Shown here in pieces: positions 22,061 through 29,735 of a stretch of DNA of 64,000 nt; the first letter of the stretch is position 1, and each line of letters starts with the position of its first letter. The stretch is from Roseithermus sacchariphilus (GTDB lineage: Bacteria > Bacteroidota > Rhodothermia > Rhodothermales > MEBIC09517): the NCBI GenBank assembly GCA_003285105.1, contig CP030158.1:1402501-1466500 (forward strand), written 5' to 3'. The notes beneath the pieces are model-generated. The model had not been told where the DNA came from. It was given only the letters and a program-made list of their open reading frames with translations, and searched no databases. Made by a program: the position numbers and the translations under genes.

Positions 22061-22546
22061 TCAGCGGGGTCGGGTGTGGGCGTGGCCGCCGGCGGCTTGC
22101 CGGGTCTGCACGAGGGCGAGCACGTCGTCCCAGGTCAGGATCTCGCCGCCGTGCTCGGCGCGGAGGCGGGCCGGGTCGGCGGTGGGCGCGAAGGCTGTCA
22201 GGTTCATACCCATCGGGCTGCGCAGGGCGGGGCTGTGCAGGAATACGGCGTCTTCGGCCGGGATGAGCGTGCCGGGCTGCTCGAAGTCGGTGACCCAGAG
22301 CGAGTGGATGCGGTCGGTACCGTCTCGCTCTTGCAGCAGGTATCCGGCGAGGCATTCGATGGAATCGAAGACGTAGGTCTTGCCCGTGGTCGTCACCAGT
22401 TCGGCGCCGTAGCGCGCGTCCGAGACGGTCATGATGCAATGGGCGCAGGTATCCTCGCCGTAGCGGATGGGGCGGGGCTCGGGCGTGCAGGCGGCCGGCA
22501 GCGCCAGCAGCATCAGCAGGGCGAGGCGGAGGGCCGGGGAGCGCAT
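22061..22546 (-). CDS. nosL: NosL, copper-chaperone lipoprotein
   Basis: 161 residues. Signal peptide ending LPAAC (lipobox, Cys20), then the Cu(I)-binding CAHCIM motif (about residues 34-39) and the conserved segments AELVTTTGKTYVFDSIECLAGYL and FLHSPALRSPMGMNLTAF. NosL delivers copper for the NosZ CuZ centre. The gene starts 4 bp after the stop of the upstream membrane-protein gene, so they are one transcription unit. nosD would follow but for the inserted opposite-strand GIY-YIG gene and ~690 bp. Confidence 0.94.
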   Translation of the reverse strand: MRSPALRLALLMLLALPAACTPEPRPIRYGEDTCAHCIMTVSDARYGAELVTTTGKTYVFDSIECLAGYLLQERDGTDRIHSLWVTDFEQPGTLIPAEDAVFLHSPALRSPMGMNLTAFAPTADPARLRAEHGGEILTWDDVLALVQTRQAAGGHAHTRPR

Positions 22547-22550
22547 CGTC

Positions 22551-23144
22551 TCAGGCCACCTCCAGCCGGGTCGAGCGGCGCCGCTCCAGGACGAGCGCGA
22601 CCAGGCCGATCAGGAACGCCCCGAAGGCGATCCATCCGCCTGCGGCGGGCCACGACGACGCCGTGATGTTGAGCATCTGCTTCGTGCCGATCAGCGGCGG
22701 CTGGTAGGTCATCCCCGGCACCTTGATGATGGCCGTGGCCTCGTCCAGGTTGTGGCCGTAGTCGTAGCCCCAGCGGTAGAAGTCCGCCAGGCTGACGATC
22801 ATCACCAGGGCAAAGAGCACCACCCAGGCCGTGAGCATCCAGCGCTTGCCGAGGGCCGCGCCGAGCAGCCCGAAGCCGATCAGGAAGCCGAAGACCCAGG
22901 GCAGGATCTTCAGCTCCGGGATGGAATCCGGCACGATGGGCCTCATGCCGATGTAGTGGTTCAGCCCGTTGATGCTCTCCAGGTTACCCGGGTTCTGGCC
23001 CCGGATGGTGTTGACCTCGATGTACATCCCCAGGCCTTCAGGGTATTGCGGTGCGTCCAGCGTGATGTGCCACAGCGGCAGTACGTACACCGCCAGCAGC
23101 GCCAGCGACGCCAGAGCCAGCAGGATTCGAGAGCGGGCGGTCAT
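22551..23144 (-). CDS. Nos-cluster integral membrane protein, unknown function
   Basis: 197 residues with about four transmembrane segments: ILLALASLALLAVYVLPLW (near 6-25), ILPWVFGFLIGFGLLGAAL, WMLTAWVVLFALVMIVSLADF and the C-terminal WIAFGAFLIGLVALVLE. Between TM1 and TM2 lies an external loop with NINGLNHYIGM-like wording (SINGLNHYIGMRP). Position between nosZ and nosL matches uncharacterised membrane proteins in clade II nos operons of Bacteroidota-type genomes; a role in copper or electron supply to NosZ is inferred from position only. Confidence 0.8.
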   Translation of the reverse strand: MTARSRILLALASLALLAVYVLPLWHITLDAPQYPEGLGMYIEVNTIRGQNPGNLESINGLNHYIGMRPIVPDSIPELKILPWVFGFLIGFGLLGAALGKRWMLTAWVVLFALVMIVSLADFYRWGYDYGHNLDEATAIIKVPGMTYQPPLIGTKQMLNITASSWPAAGGWIAFGAFLIGLVALVLERRRSTRLEVA

Positions 23145-23236
23145 GATGGCGGATCGATCAGGAAGGGGTATGAGGGGAGGGCGGGGCGCTGGAGGGAGGC
23201 GGTACGCCCTCCCCCCAGCGCCCCGGGGCCTCTGCC

Positions 23237-25216
23237 TCAGCGGGAGGCGGTGGTCAGCGTCCCGCCGGTGCCGTAGGCGAGCGGGACGTCACTGCCGGCC
23301 GGGGAGACGCGGACGTAGCCCTGCATCTCCTGGTGCAGCGCCGAGCAGAAGTCCGTGCAGTAGAACGGGAAGACCCCGACGCGCTCCGGCTTCCACACCA
23401 GCGTGCGGGTCTGGCCCGGCATGATGAGCAACTCGGCGTTGTTCGCCCCCAGCACCGCAAAGCCGTGCGGGACGTCCCAGTCCTGCTCCAGGTTGGTCAC
23501 GTGGAAGTAGACCGTGTCGCCCACCTTGATGCCCTCGATGTTGTCCGGGGCGAAGTGGCTGCGGATGGTGCTCATGTAGACGTGCACCTCGTTGCCGTTG
23601 CGCTCGACGCGCGTCTCACCCTCGCCCTTGACGGCATAGGGGTTCTTGTTCTCGGAGAGCTGGTACATCTTCACCTGGCGGTCCTTGATGACGTCCGCCG
23701 CGATGGCCTGCGCGTAGTGCGGCTCGCCCATCGTCGGGAAGTCGAGCAGCAGCCGCATCTTGTCGCCGCTGATGTCGATCAGCTGCGCGGCGTGGGCCAG
23801 TTCCGGGCCGGTGGGCAGGTAGCGGTCCTTCGTGATCTTGTTGAGCGCGACGAGGTACTTGCCCCACGGCCGGCGGCTGTCCCCGCCCGGTATCATCAGG
23901 TGGCCGACGCTGTAGTAGACGGGGATGCGGTCCACCACCTCGAACGTCTCCAGGCTCCACTTGACGATCTCCGAGGAGATGAAGGCCGTCGTGTAGGCGT
24001 AGCCGTTGCCGTCGAACTCGGTGTGGAGCGGCCCGAGGCCGGGGTTCTCCACCTCGCCGGCGATGATGGCCTCGTACTGCAGCACCGGGATGCCGTCGAC
24101 GACCGTCTCGAAGCGCTCGTTCTCGATGGCGTCGATCATCTTGCGGAACGAGTGCACGGGGATGACCGTCGCCAGCTTGCCCCCGGCCACGATGTACTCA
24201 CCCGTGGGGTCCACGTCGACGCCGTGGGGCGACTTGGGCGTGGGCAGGAAGTAGACGAGGTTCGGGCAGTCGGAGGGCTCGAGCACGGTCACCTCGGTCT
24301 TCAACTCGTGCCGGGCGATGTGGGCCTCGTCGAAGTGGTTGTGGGCGTAGCGGGCGGGCATCGTCCGGGCCGCGCCGCCGGCCACGCACTCCTCGGCCCG
24401 CCGCCAGTTCACCGCGGCGATGAAGTCCTTGTCATTCTGCGAGGCGTTGATCTCCAGCAGCGTGTTGGCCTCCTCGCTGTTGTAGCTGGTGAAGAACATC
24501 CAGCCGTCCGAGGGGCCTTTGCCGGCGTGCGCCAGGTCGTAGTTGTAGCCCGGCACCAGGATCTGGAAGGCCACGTCCATCTCACCGGGCCGGTCGGCGC
24601 GGATGAAGGAGAGCGTGCCCTTGAAGTTCTGCTTGTACGAGTCGATCGAGACGTCCTGCTGCGGCACCGGCACGCTGAAGCGCGTCGAGGCGACGAGGTA
24701 CTCGGAGTTCGGCGTGATGAACGGCGAGCCGTGGTTGCCCGCCGAGTTCGGGATCTCCAGGATCTCGTCCGTCTCGAACGTGGTCAGGTCGATGCGCGCC
24801 ACGCGCGGCGTGTTGTTGCCGTTGATGAAGATCCAGCGGCCGTCCGGCACGCCGTCGGTCATCGACAGCTCGGGATGGTGGGCGTCGTCCCACGGGACGA
24901 AGCCGTGCGAGGTCATCAGCATGTTCTTCGTCTCCTCGCTGTAGCCCCAGCCGTTTTCGGGGAACTGCGAGAAGACGGGGACGGTCTTGAGCAGCCGCCC
25001 GGAGGGCAGGCCGTGGACCGTCAGGTTGCCGCTGAAGCCGCCCGACATGAAGGCGTAGAACTCGTCGTGCTGGCCCGGGGGGACGTAGACGCGCTGGGCG
25101 GCGTCGCCGTCGGCCAGGCCGGCCGAGCCGGTGGTGCGGCAGGCGTTGACCAGCACCGCCGCCAGCACAAGGGCGGCGATGCCGAGGGTGATGCGGAAGA
25201 CAGGTCGGTTCAACAT
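23237..25216 (-). CDS. nosZ: Nitrous oxide reductase, clade II (Sec-dependent) type
   Basis: 659 residues. Reduces N2O to N2 in the periplasm. The N-terminus is a Sec/lipoprotein-like signal (VLAAVLVNAC) without a twin-arginine motif, marking the clade II enzyme. The beta-propeller carries CuZ histidines, for example in DDAHHPELSMTDG, HNHFDEAHIARHE, SPHGVDVDPTG and LGPLHTEFDGNG. The C-terminal cupredoxin domain has the CuA ligands: H in YFHVTNLEQDWDVPHGF and C-x3-C-x3-H-x2-M in FYCTDFCSALHQEM. Length and motifs look complete. It lies between the cytochrome c and membrane-protein genes on the same strand. Confidence 0.97.
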   Translation of the reverse strand: MLNRPVFRITLGIAALVLAAVLVNACRTTGSAGLADGDAAQRVYVPPGQHDEFYAFMSGGFSGNLTVHGLPSGRLLKTVPVFSQFPENGWGYSEETKNMLMTSHGFVPWDDAHHPELSMTDGVPDGRWIFINGNNTPRVARIDLTTFETDEILEIPNSAGNHGSPFITPNSEYLVASTRFSVPVPQQDVSIDSYKQNFKGTLSFIRADRPGEMDVAFQILVPGYNYDLAHAGKGPSDGWMFFTSYNSEEANTLLEINASQNDKDFIAAVNWRRAEECVAGGAARTMPARYAHNHFDEAHIARHELKTEVTVLEPSDCPNLVYFLPTPKSPHGVDVDPTGEYIVAGGKLATVIPVHSFRKMIDAIENERFETVVDGIPVLQYEAIIAGEVENPGLGPLHTEFDGNGYAYTTAFISSEIVKWSLETFEVVDRIPVYYSVGHLMIPGGDSRRPWGKYLVALNKITKDRYLPTGPELAHAAQLIDISGDKMRLLLDFPTMGEPHYAQAIAADVIKDRQVKMYQLSENKNPYAVKGEGETRVERNGNEVHVYMSTIRSHFAPDNIEGIKVGDTVYFHVTNLEQDWDVPHGFAVLGANNAELLIMPGQTRTLVWKPERVGVFPFYCTDFCSALHQEMQGYVRVSPAGSDVPLAYGTGGTLTTASR

Positions 25217-25260
25217 GGCAGGTACCTCGTCAGGGTTCGGAGGAAAGGGAGGGGATGAAG

Positions 25261-25314
25261 CTCAGGGGGCCGGGGTGGCTCAGGGGGCCGGGGTGGCTCA
25301 GGGGGCCGGGGTGG
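25261..25314. repeat. 18-bp tandem repeat, three units, overlapping the cytochrome c stop
   Basis: CTCAGGGGGCCGGGGTGG occurs three times head to tail (25261, 25279, 25297). The third copy encodes the last residues and stop codon of the cytochrome, so the repeat arose by duplication of the gene end; the other two copies are untranslated. Confidence 0.85.
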
Positions 25315-25789
25315 CTGCGGGCTGCTGGGTGCGGAGGAACTCCAGGATGGCGCGGGCTTCGTCGTGCGTCAGCGTCTGGTTCGGCATCGGCGTCATGTAC
25401 TGCGCCAGCAGCTCCCGGGCGGCGGGGTGCTTCTGGAGCATCTCCTCCGGGTTGAGCATCATGTTCATGACGTAGGCCGGGCTGCGGCGCGTGAGGACAT
25501 CGCCCAGCGGCGGGCCGACGTAGCGCTGGTCCATCTTGTGGCAGGCCGCGCATTTCATGTTGAACACGGCTTCGCCCTGTGCCGCCAGCGCGGCGTCGAT
25601 CTCGGCTTCCAGCGTCATGGCCGAGACGGGGCCGATGCCGTGCTCGAGCTGGGCGTCGGTCAGGCCGCCCGGGTTGTCCGGGCTCGTGGCGGCGGCCGGG
25701 GCGGCGGCCTCGGGCTCGGCCCCCCCGCAGGCGGCCAGGCCGGCGGAGGCGATGAGCAGCAGGGCGAGCAGCAGAGCGCGTGTGGGCAT
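25298..25789 (-). CDS. Mono-haem c-type cytochrome lipoprotein, likely electron donor to NosZ
   Basis: 163 residues from the ATG at 25789, which has an AGAGG ribosome-binding site; an ATG 18 bp upstream is in frame but lacks one. Lipoprotein signal ends GLAAC. The haem motif is CAACH (in FNMKCAACHKMD) and the axial methionine is probably in YMTPMPNQTL. Its position directly before nosZ is the standard clade II arrangement, where such cytochromes pass electrons to the CuA site. An 18-bp Rrf2-type motif lies 21 bp upstream of the start. Confidence 0.92.
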   Translation of the reverse strand: MPTRALLLALLLIASAGLAACGGAEPEAAAPAAATSPDNPGGLTDAQLEHGIGPVSAMTLEAEIDAALAAQGEAVFNMKCAACHKMDQRYVGPPLGDVLTRRSPAYVMNMMLNPEEMLQKHPAARELLAQYMTPMPNQTLTHDEARAILEFLRTQQPAATPAP

Positions 25790-25810
25790 GATGGCAACCT
25801 CTGTCATGGA

Positions 25811-25828
25811 TTTAGTACGATTTTGTCT
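25811..25828 (-). promoter_or_regulatory. Putative Rrf2 operator, cytochrome c/nosZ promoter
   Basis: On the minus strand AGACAAAATCGTACTAAA, matching the motif AGACAAAAnnGTmCkAAr found upstream of both rrf2 genes and the TonB receptor gene. It lies 21 bp before the chosen cytochrome start. Confidence 0.6.
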
Positions 25829-25831
25829 GAT

Positions 25832-26296
25832 TTACGAATGCGCCGACGCAGCGTCCGGCGATGTGGTCCAGCAGGCCTGCCAGGCGGCCAGGCGTTCCGG
25901 TTCGGCCACGAGCATGGCCAGGGTAGTCCCGGCAAAAGCGTTCCTCAGGCAGCCGCGGACCTCCTTCCAGTCCTCGTGCAGGGGGCAGGGTTTCTGCTCG
26001 CCGCAGCCGGGCAGCCCCAGCACGCAGGCCTCGAACAGGTCCGGCCCGTCGATGGCGACGACGATCTCTTTCAGCGTGATCTGCCCGGGCGGGCGAGCCA
26101 GCGCCACCCCGCCGTGCGGGCCGCGCAGCGAGCGCAGCAGTCCGTGGTGCGTCAGGTGTTGCAAGACTTTGGTCAGAAAGTGGAACGAAAGGCCGAGGCA
26201 CTCGCTGATGCGCTGGATCGGTATGTAGGCGCCTCGTTCCTGGCTGGCCAGAAAGAGGGCGGCCTGGAGCCCGTAGGTGCAGCGGCGCGAGAGCAT
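25832..26296 (-). CDS. Rrf2-family Fe-S transcription regulator, copy 1
   Basis: 154 residues from MLSRRCTYGL (ATG 26296); a longer frame to 26389 reads through the promoter region. Winged helix-turn-helix at about 1-65 (YIPIQRISECLGLSFHFLTKVLQHLTHHGLL), followed by GGVALARPPGQITLKEIVVAIDG, the Rrf2 signature. Three cysteines (91, 98, 104) in C-x6-C-x5-C-P-L-H can hold an Fe-S cluster, as in NsrR/IscR-type sensors. It is the first gene upstream of the cytochrome-nosZ genes and has its own copy of the shared motif, so NO- or O2-responsive control of nos and of itself is inferred. Confidence 0.9.
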   Translation of the reverse strand: MLSRRCTYGLQAALFLASQERGAYIPIQRISECLGLSFHFLTKVLQHLTHHGLLRSLRGPHGGVALARPPGQITLKEIVVAIDGPDLFEACVLGLPGCGEQKPCPLHEDWKEVRGCLRNAFAGTTLAMLVAEPERLAAWQACWTTSPDAASAHS

Positions 26297-26309
26297 GGAC
26301 CATTTCTGG

Positions 26310-26327
26310 TTTAGGACTCTTTTGTCT
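26310..26327 (-). promoter_or_regulatory. Putative Rrf2 operator, rrf2 copy 1 promoter
   Basis: Minus-strand AGACAAAAGAGTCCTAAA with an inner GAC-N6-GTC dyad, 13 bp before the rrf2-1 start and directly downstream of a TATAAT-like hexamer. Identical to the site at the TonB receptor promoter. Confidence 0.65.
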
Positions 26328-26562
26328 TTATTATAAGAACATCGGATGCCGCGTCCAACAGGTCCTCTCCGCTTCCACGCAAACTTCATGCTTTCGGCTG
26401 TGAGCGGTCAGCTGTCAGGGGTCAGCGGTCAGGGGTCAGCCAGGAGCCAGCCGCTTGCGAAGGGGAGGTGTCGCGCCGCGACGGAGGGGTAGCCCCTCGG
26501 CGAGGGCGGCTTCGCGGCGGGGTGTGACCCCCTTTCCCCTTCGGGGACTTCCCCCTGTGCAG
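26310..26562. repeat. Long direct repeat (copy 1), shared promoter plus GC-rich repeat
   Basis: About 250 bp nearly identical to 28679-28922. It contains the Rrf2 motif and TATAAT-like promoter, ~75 bp of unique-looking sequence, a heptamer satellite and a copy of the GC-rich hairpin repeat (26453-26562). It is upstream of rrf2-1 and downstream of the TonB receptor gene. Confidence 0.88.
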
Positions 26563-26667
26563 CCGTCAGCGATCAGGGGTCAGCCCGCCGTCCGCCGCCC
26601 GCAGCCCGAAGCCCTCGCGTCGGGCCTGTTCCTGACCGCTGACGGCTGACGGCTGACCGCTGACGGC
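26563..26667. repeat. Heptamer satellite after the TonB receptor gene
   Basis: Degenerate 7-bp units (GTCAGCG, GGTCAGC, GCTGACG) fill the last ~100 bp before the stop of the TonB receptor gene. With 26310-26562 this makes the 370-bp gap between rrf2-1 and that gene almost wholly repeat; no gene is seen in it. Confidence 0.75.
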
Positions 26668-28620
26668 TCAGTACACCAGGCGCAGGCCCAGGCGCAGCGT
26701 GCGGCCGGGTTCGTAGACCGGGAGCCCTGAGGCAAAGGGGGAGCGGGCGTAGGAGAGATGCTGGTAGTACAGCGTATTGGTGAGGTTCTCCAGGTCGGCC
26801 GTCACCTCCACGGCGCCGAGCGCATACGTGGCGCCAACGTCCAGCCGGCCCCAGGCGGGGGTGCGGGTCTCGCCCAGCGCCTCGTCGATGCGGGGCTGGG
26901 CGGCGGCCGCCTCTGCGCGCACGCTGGCGCTGAGGCCGCGCCACCGGGGCGAGCGCAGCGTGGTATGCATCTGGAGCGGCGCGATTTCGGCCAGGGGGCG
27001 GTTTTCTGTCAGGTTCTCGCCGAGGGTATAGCTGATCTGCGCCGTGGCATACGGGCCGTCGGCCCGGAGCGTTACGCCCGTCAACCACGCGCCCACGTTA
27101 GCATAGGTGATGAAGCGGGCCTCATCCCGGGCAGCGGGCGTCAGCGTCACGTAGTTGTCGGCGAGGGTGGTGAAGACCTCGCCGGTGAAGGCCCCCCGGC
27201 CCAGGAGTCCGCGCAGCGTGGCCCGTCTGGGGGCGGCGAGGGTCGGGTTGCCGGTCCAGGTCGGTTGGCCCTGCATGCGGCGCAGGCCGACGTACAGATA
27301 CTCCGGCGCCGGGGCCTCGGTGGCCAGGTCGAGCGTGAGCCCGCCCAGCAGGCGGTCCGTCAGCATCGTACGGGCGGAGAGCGAGAGCGCAGCGGGTACG
27401 AACCAGCGGGCGTCGACCGCGTCGGGGTAGAGCGTCTGGTAGAAGGAGAGCCGTGCAGCCTCCCCGATGGCGGTGCGCGTCAGCCCGAGGCGGCCGCTCA
27501 GCGTGAAGGCCCCGCGTGCGACGTCCCGCGCCAGGCTGGTCGAGATGAGGTGCAGGTCCGGCATCATGTGCTGGCGCATGGGTTGCATCGCCATGCCGCT
27601 CGCCATGCCGCCCTGCATGTTGCTGCCCATGGGCGCCATCGTCATGGTGTTCCACGTGTCCCAGTTGCGGTAGTAGATCTCGTAGCCGGGCCCCGTCAGC
27701 CCGATCGTGAGATGGCGCGCGTCGTTCTCCATCGCCATGGTGGCCGCGTTTGCCCGGAGCCGGTTGTCCATGAGATGGTAGGTGTGGTTGACGTAGAGGC
27801 GATGCCCCTGGTAGGCCAGAAATGCGTTCCACATCGTGTTTTCGCGCTCGTCCATCCGCAGGTAGGGGAACGGGATGTCCTGCCCGACCGAGAGCCCGGC
27901 GCCGTAGGTCCAGGCGTTTGCCTCGCCCTGGAAGGCCATCTCAGCGAGGGTATAGGGAGACTCCTGCAGGTAGTCGTAGCGTTCGATGAAGCTTCGGTCT
28001 CGAGCGTCGCGGTAAGGTTGTCCGTGCACGAAGCGGCCCGTGAGGCGATGGCGGCGACCCTCCAGGGCCAGCGCGGCGTCGAGGGTCTGGTCATTCAGGC
28101 CGGCATAGACCAGGTTGCCCCGTACGCGCCAGGCCTCGGGCGGAGCCGCCCGCCGAAAGGCGACCTGCCCGCCAAGCCCGGAACCGACCTCGGCCGCGGA
28201 CTTGTCCAGCCGCACCGATTCCATTTCCAGCGGGTTGACCCGCACGGCGGGTGGGTCCATCCGGTTGGGGCAGGCGTTGGGATAGCGCTCTCCGTCGATC
28301 ACCACCTCCACGTCTCCGCGCTTGAAGCCATCGAGGTAGACGTCGCTCGCCAGCAGCACACCGCGGCGGATCAGACCGACGCCGCTCGCCTGCAGGGCTT
28401 GCTGTACCGCCTCCTTGCCGATCAGCGTGGCCCGCTGCGTCAGGTGCAGCCGCCGCGCGCTGACGTGCACCTCCTGCAGTTCGTAAAACCAGCGGCCGTC
28501 CTCCTCATGACGAGCCTGCAGCACCGTGTCGGCCCGGAGGACGTAGACGGTGTCTACCTGAGCCAGGGCAGGCCCCGCCGTTATCGTCAGCGCAAGTACG
28601 CACCAGAGCAGCGATTTCAT
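26668..28620 (-). CDS. NosA/OprC-like TonB-dependent copper receptor
   Basis: 650 residues: signal peptide ending GPALA, plug domain to about 165, then a beta barrel ending in the outer-membrane signature LRLGLRLVY. The plug has C117-P-N-R-M121 in YPNACPNRMDPP, the C-x3-M copper motif known from OprC/NosA, and the barrel has H282-L-M284, a candidate for the partner HxM. A methionine-rich loop lies at about 326-353 (three MxxM-like groups and HMM). OprC/NosA-type receptors import copper, and NosA supports N2O reductase assembly. Its promoter carries the same motif as the rrf2 genes. No TonB box was assigned. Confidence 0.88.
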   Translation of the reverse strand: MKSLLWCVLALTITAGPALAQVDTVYVLRADTVLQARHEEDGRWFYELQEVHVSARRLHLTQRATLIGKEAVQQALQASGVGLIRRGVLLASDVYLDGFKRGDVEVVIDGERYPNACPNRMDPPAVRVNPLEMESVRLDKSAAEVGSGLGGQVAFRRAAPPEAWRVRGNLVYAGLNDQTLDAALALEGRRHRLTGRFVHGQPYRDARDRSFIERYDYLQESPYTLAEMAFQGEANAWTYGAGLSVGQDIPFPYLRMDERENTMWNAFLAYQGHRLYVNHTYHLMDNRLRANAATMAMENDARHLTIGLTGPGYEIYYRNWDTWNTMTMAPMGSNMQGGMASGMAMQPMRQHMMPDLHLISTSLARDVARGAFTLSGRLGLTRTAIGEAARLSFYQTLYPDAVDARWFVPAALSLSARTMLTDRLLGGLTLDLATEAPAPEYLYVGLRRMQGQPTWTGNPTLAAPRRATLRGLLGRGAFTGEVFTTLADNYVTLTPAARDEARFITYANVGAWLTGVTLRADGPYATAQISYTLGENLTENRPLAEIAPLQMHTTLRSPRWRGLSASVRAEAAAAQPRIDEALGETRTPAWGRLDVGATYALGAVEVTADLENLTNTLYYQHLSYARSPFASGLPVYEPGRTLRLGLRLVY

Positions 28621-28678
28621 GGTTGCACCCTCCGTCGGTTCAGCGCGGGATGGCTACCCCGCACGGACTGGTCATGTA

Positions 28679-28696
28679 TTTAGGACTCTTTTGTCT
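28679..28696 (-). promoter_or_regulatory. Putative Rrf2 operator, TonB receptor promoter
   Basis: AGACAAAAGAGTCCTAAA on the minus strand, identical to the rrf2-1 site, 58 bp before the TonB receptor start and preceded by a TATAAT-like hexamer. Confidence 0.65.
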
Positions 28697-28922
28697 TTAT
28701 TATAAGAGCATCAGATGCCGCGTCCAACAGGTCCTCTCCGCTTCCACGCAAACTTCATGCTTTCGGCTGTGAGCGGTCAGCCGTCGGCGGTCAGGGGTCA
28801 GCCAGAAGCCAGCCGCTTGCGAAGGGGAGGTGTCGCGCCGCGACGGAGGGGTAGCCCCTCGGCGAGGGCGGCTTCGCGGCGGGGTGTGACCCCCTTCCCC
28901 CTTCGGGGACTTCCCCCTGTTC
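28679..28922. repeat. Long direct repeat (copy 2)
   Basis: Second copy of the ~250-bp repeat at 26310-26562, with a few substitutions and a shorter heptamer stretch. It places the same promoter ahead of the TonB receptor gene. Its right part (28813-28956) is a GC-rich hairpin repeat copy. Confidence 0.88.
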
Positions 28923-28963
28923 GGCCTGCGGCCAGGGGGAAGGGCTCGTTCTGGCACGATGCC

Positions 28964-29217
28964 AGCAGCCCACAGCCAGCAGCCCACAGCCAGCAGCCCA
29001 CAGCCAGCAGCCCACAGCCAGCAGCCCACAGCCAGCAGCCCACAGCCAGCAGCCCACAGCCAGCAGCCCACAGCCAGCAGCCCACAGCCAGCAGCCCACA
29101 GCCAGCAGCCCACAGCCAGCAGCCCACAGCCAGCAGCCCACAGCCAGCAGCCCACAGCCAGCAGCCCACAGCCAGCAGCCCACAGCCAGCAGCCCACAGC
29201 CAGCAGCCCACAGCCAT
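28964..29217. repeat. 14-bp tandem array, about 18 units
   Basis: AGCAGCCCACAGCC repeated head to tail with almost no change, itself two heptamers (AGCAGCC, CACAGCC). It is the most regular member of the heptamer family here. Because 14 is not a multiple of 3, all frames stay open and produce spurious low-complexity reading frames. No gene is seen in the 28621-29276 gap. Confidence 0.95.
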
Positions 29218-29276
29218 CAACTCCCCGCCCTCGCATCGGGCCTGTTCCTGGCGGCTGACGGCTGACCGCTGACGGC

Positions 29277-29717
29277 TCAAGAATCCGCCCGGGTCGTGAG
29301 GCGGACGTCCAGCTGGTCGATGCGGTCGGCCATGTCGGCCAGGGTGGTGCCGGCGAAGAGGGCGTCGAGGCGGGCGCGTTCGGTGGCCCAGGCGGCGTGC
29401 AGGGGGCAGGGTTTCTGCTCGCCGCAGCCGGGCAGCCCCAGCACACAGGCCTCGAACAGGTCCGGCCCGTCGATGGCGACGACGATCTCTTTCAGCGTGA
29501 TCTGCCCGGGTGGACGGGTGAAGGCGACGCCGCCGTTCGGCCCGCGGTAAGAGGTCAGCAGGCCGGCCTGGGTGAGCTGCTGGAAGATCTTGGTCAGAAA
29601 CGGGAATGAGATCCCCAGGTCCTCGCTGAGCCGCCGGATGGGCACGTAGCCCCCGGCGTCGAGCGAGGCCAGATACAGAGCGGCGCGCAGGCCGTATTCG
29701 CAGGCGCTGGACAGCAT
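29277..29717 (-). CDS. Rrf2-family Fe-S transcription regulator, copy 2
   Basis: 146 residues from MLSSACEYGL (ATG 29717). Same layout as copy 1: winged helix (YVPIRRLSEDLGISFPFLTKIFQQL), GGVAFTRPPGQITLKEIVVAIDG and cysteines 91, 98 and 104 in C-x6-C-x5-C-P-L-H. Residues 72-107 are identical in the two proteins, and the DNA for that stretch differs at a single position in about 114, while the flanking halves have diverged. It heads the TonB receptor region, with its own copy of the shared motif 18 bp upstream. Confidence 0.9.
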   Translation of the reverse strand: MLSSACEYGLRAALYLASLDAGGYVPIRRLSEDLGISFPFLTKIFQQLTQAGLLTSYRGPNGGVAFTRPPGQITLKEIVVAIDGPDLFEACVLGLPGCGEQKPCPLHAAWATERARLDALFAGTTLADMADRIDQLDVRLTTRADS

Positions 29718-29735
29718 GGACAGGGCGGGATGGCA

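Noticed and set aside
23237-25216. Clade I (Tat-exported) NosZ
   Set aside because: The N-terminus lacks a twin-arginine motif and has a Sec/lipoprotein-like signal; gene order is also clade II.
23333-25258. Plus-strand frame opposite nosZ
   Set aside because: Shadow of nosZ, which has all copper-site motifs.
28959-29258. Repetitive small proteins read from the 14-bp array (AVGCWLWAAGCGLL-like)
   Set aside because: The 14-bp unit opens all frames; these are translation artefacts of a satellite, with no start-site or homology support.
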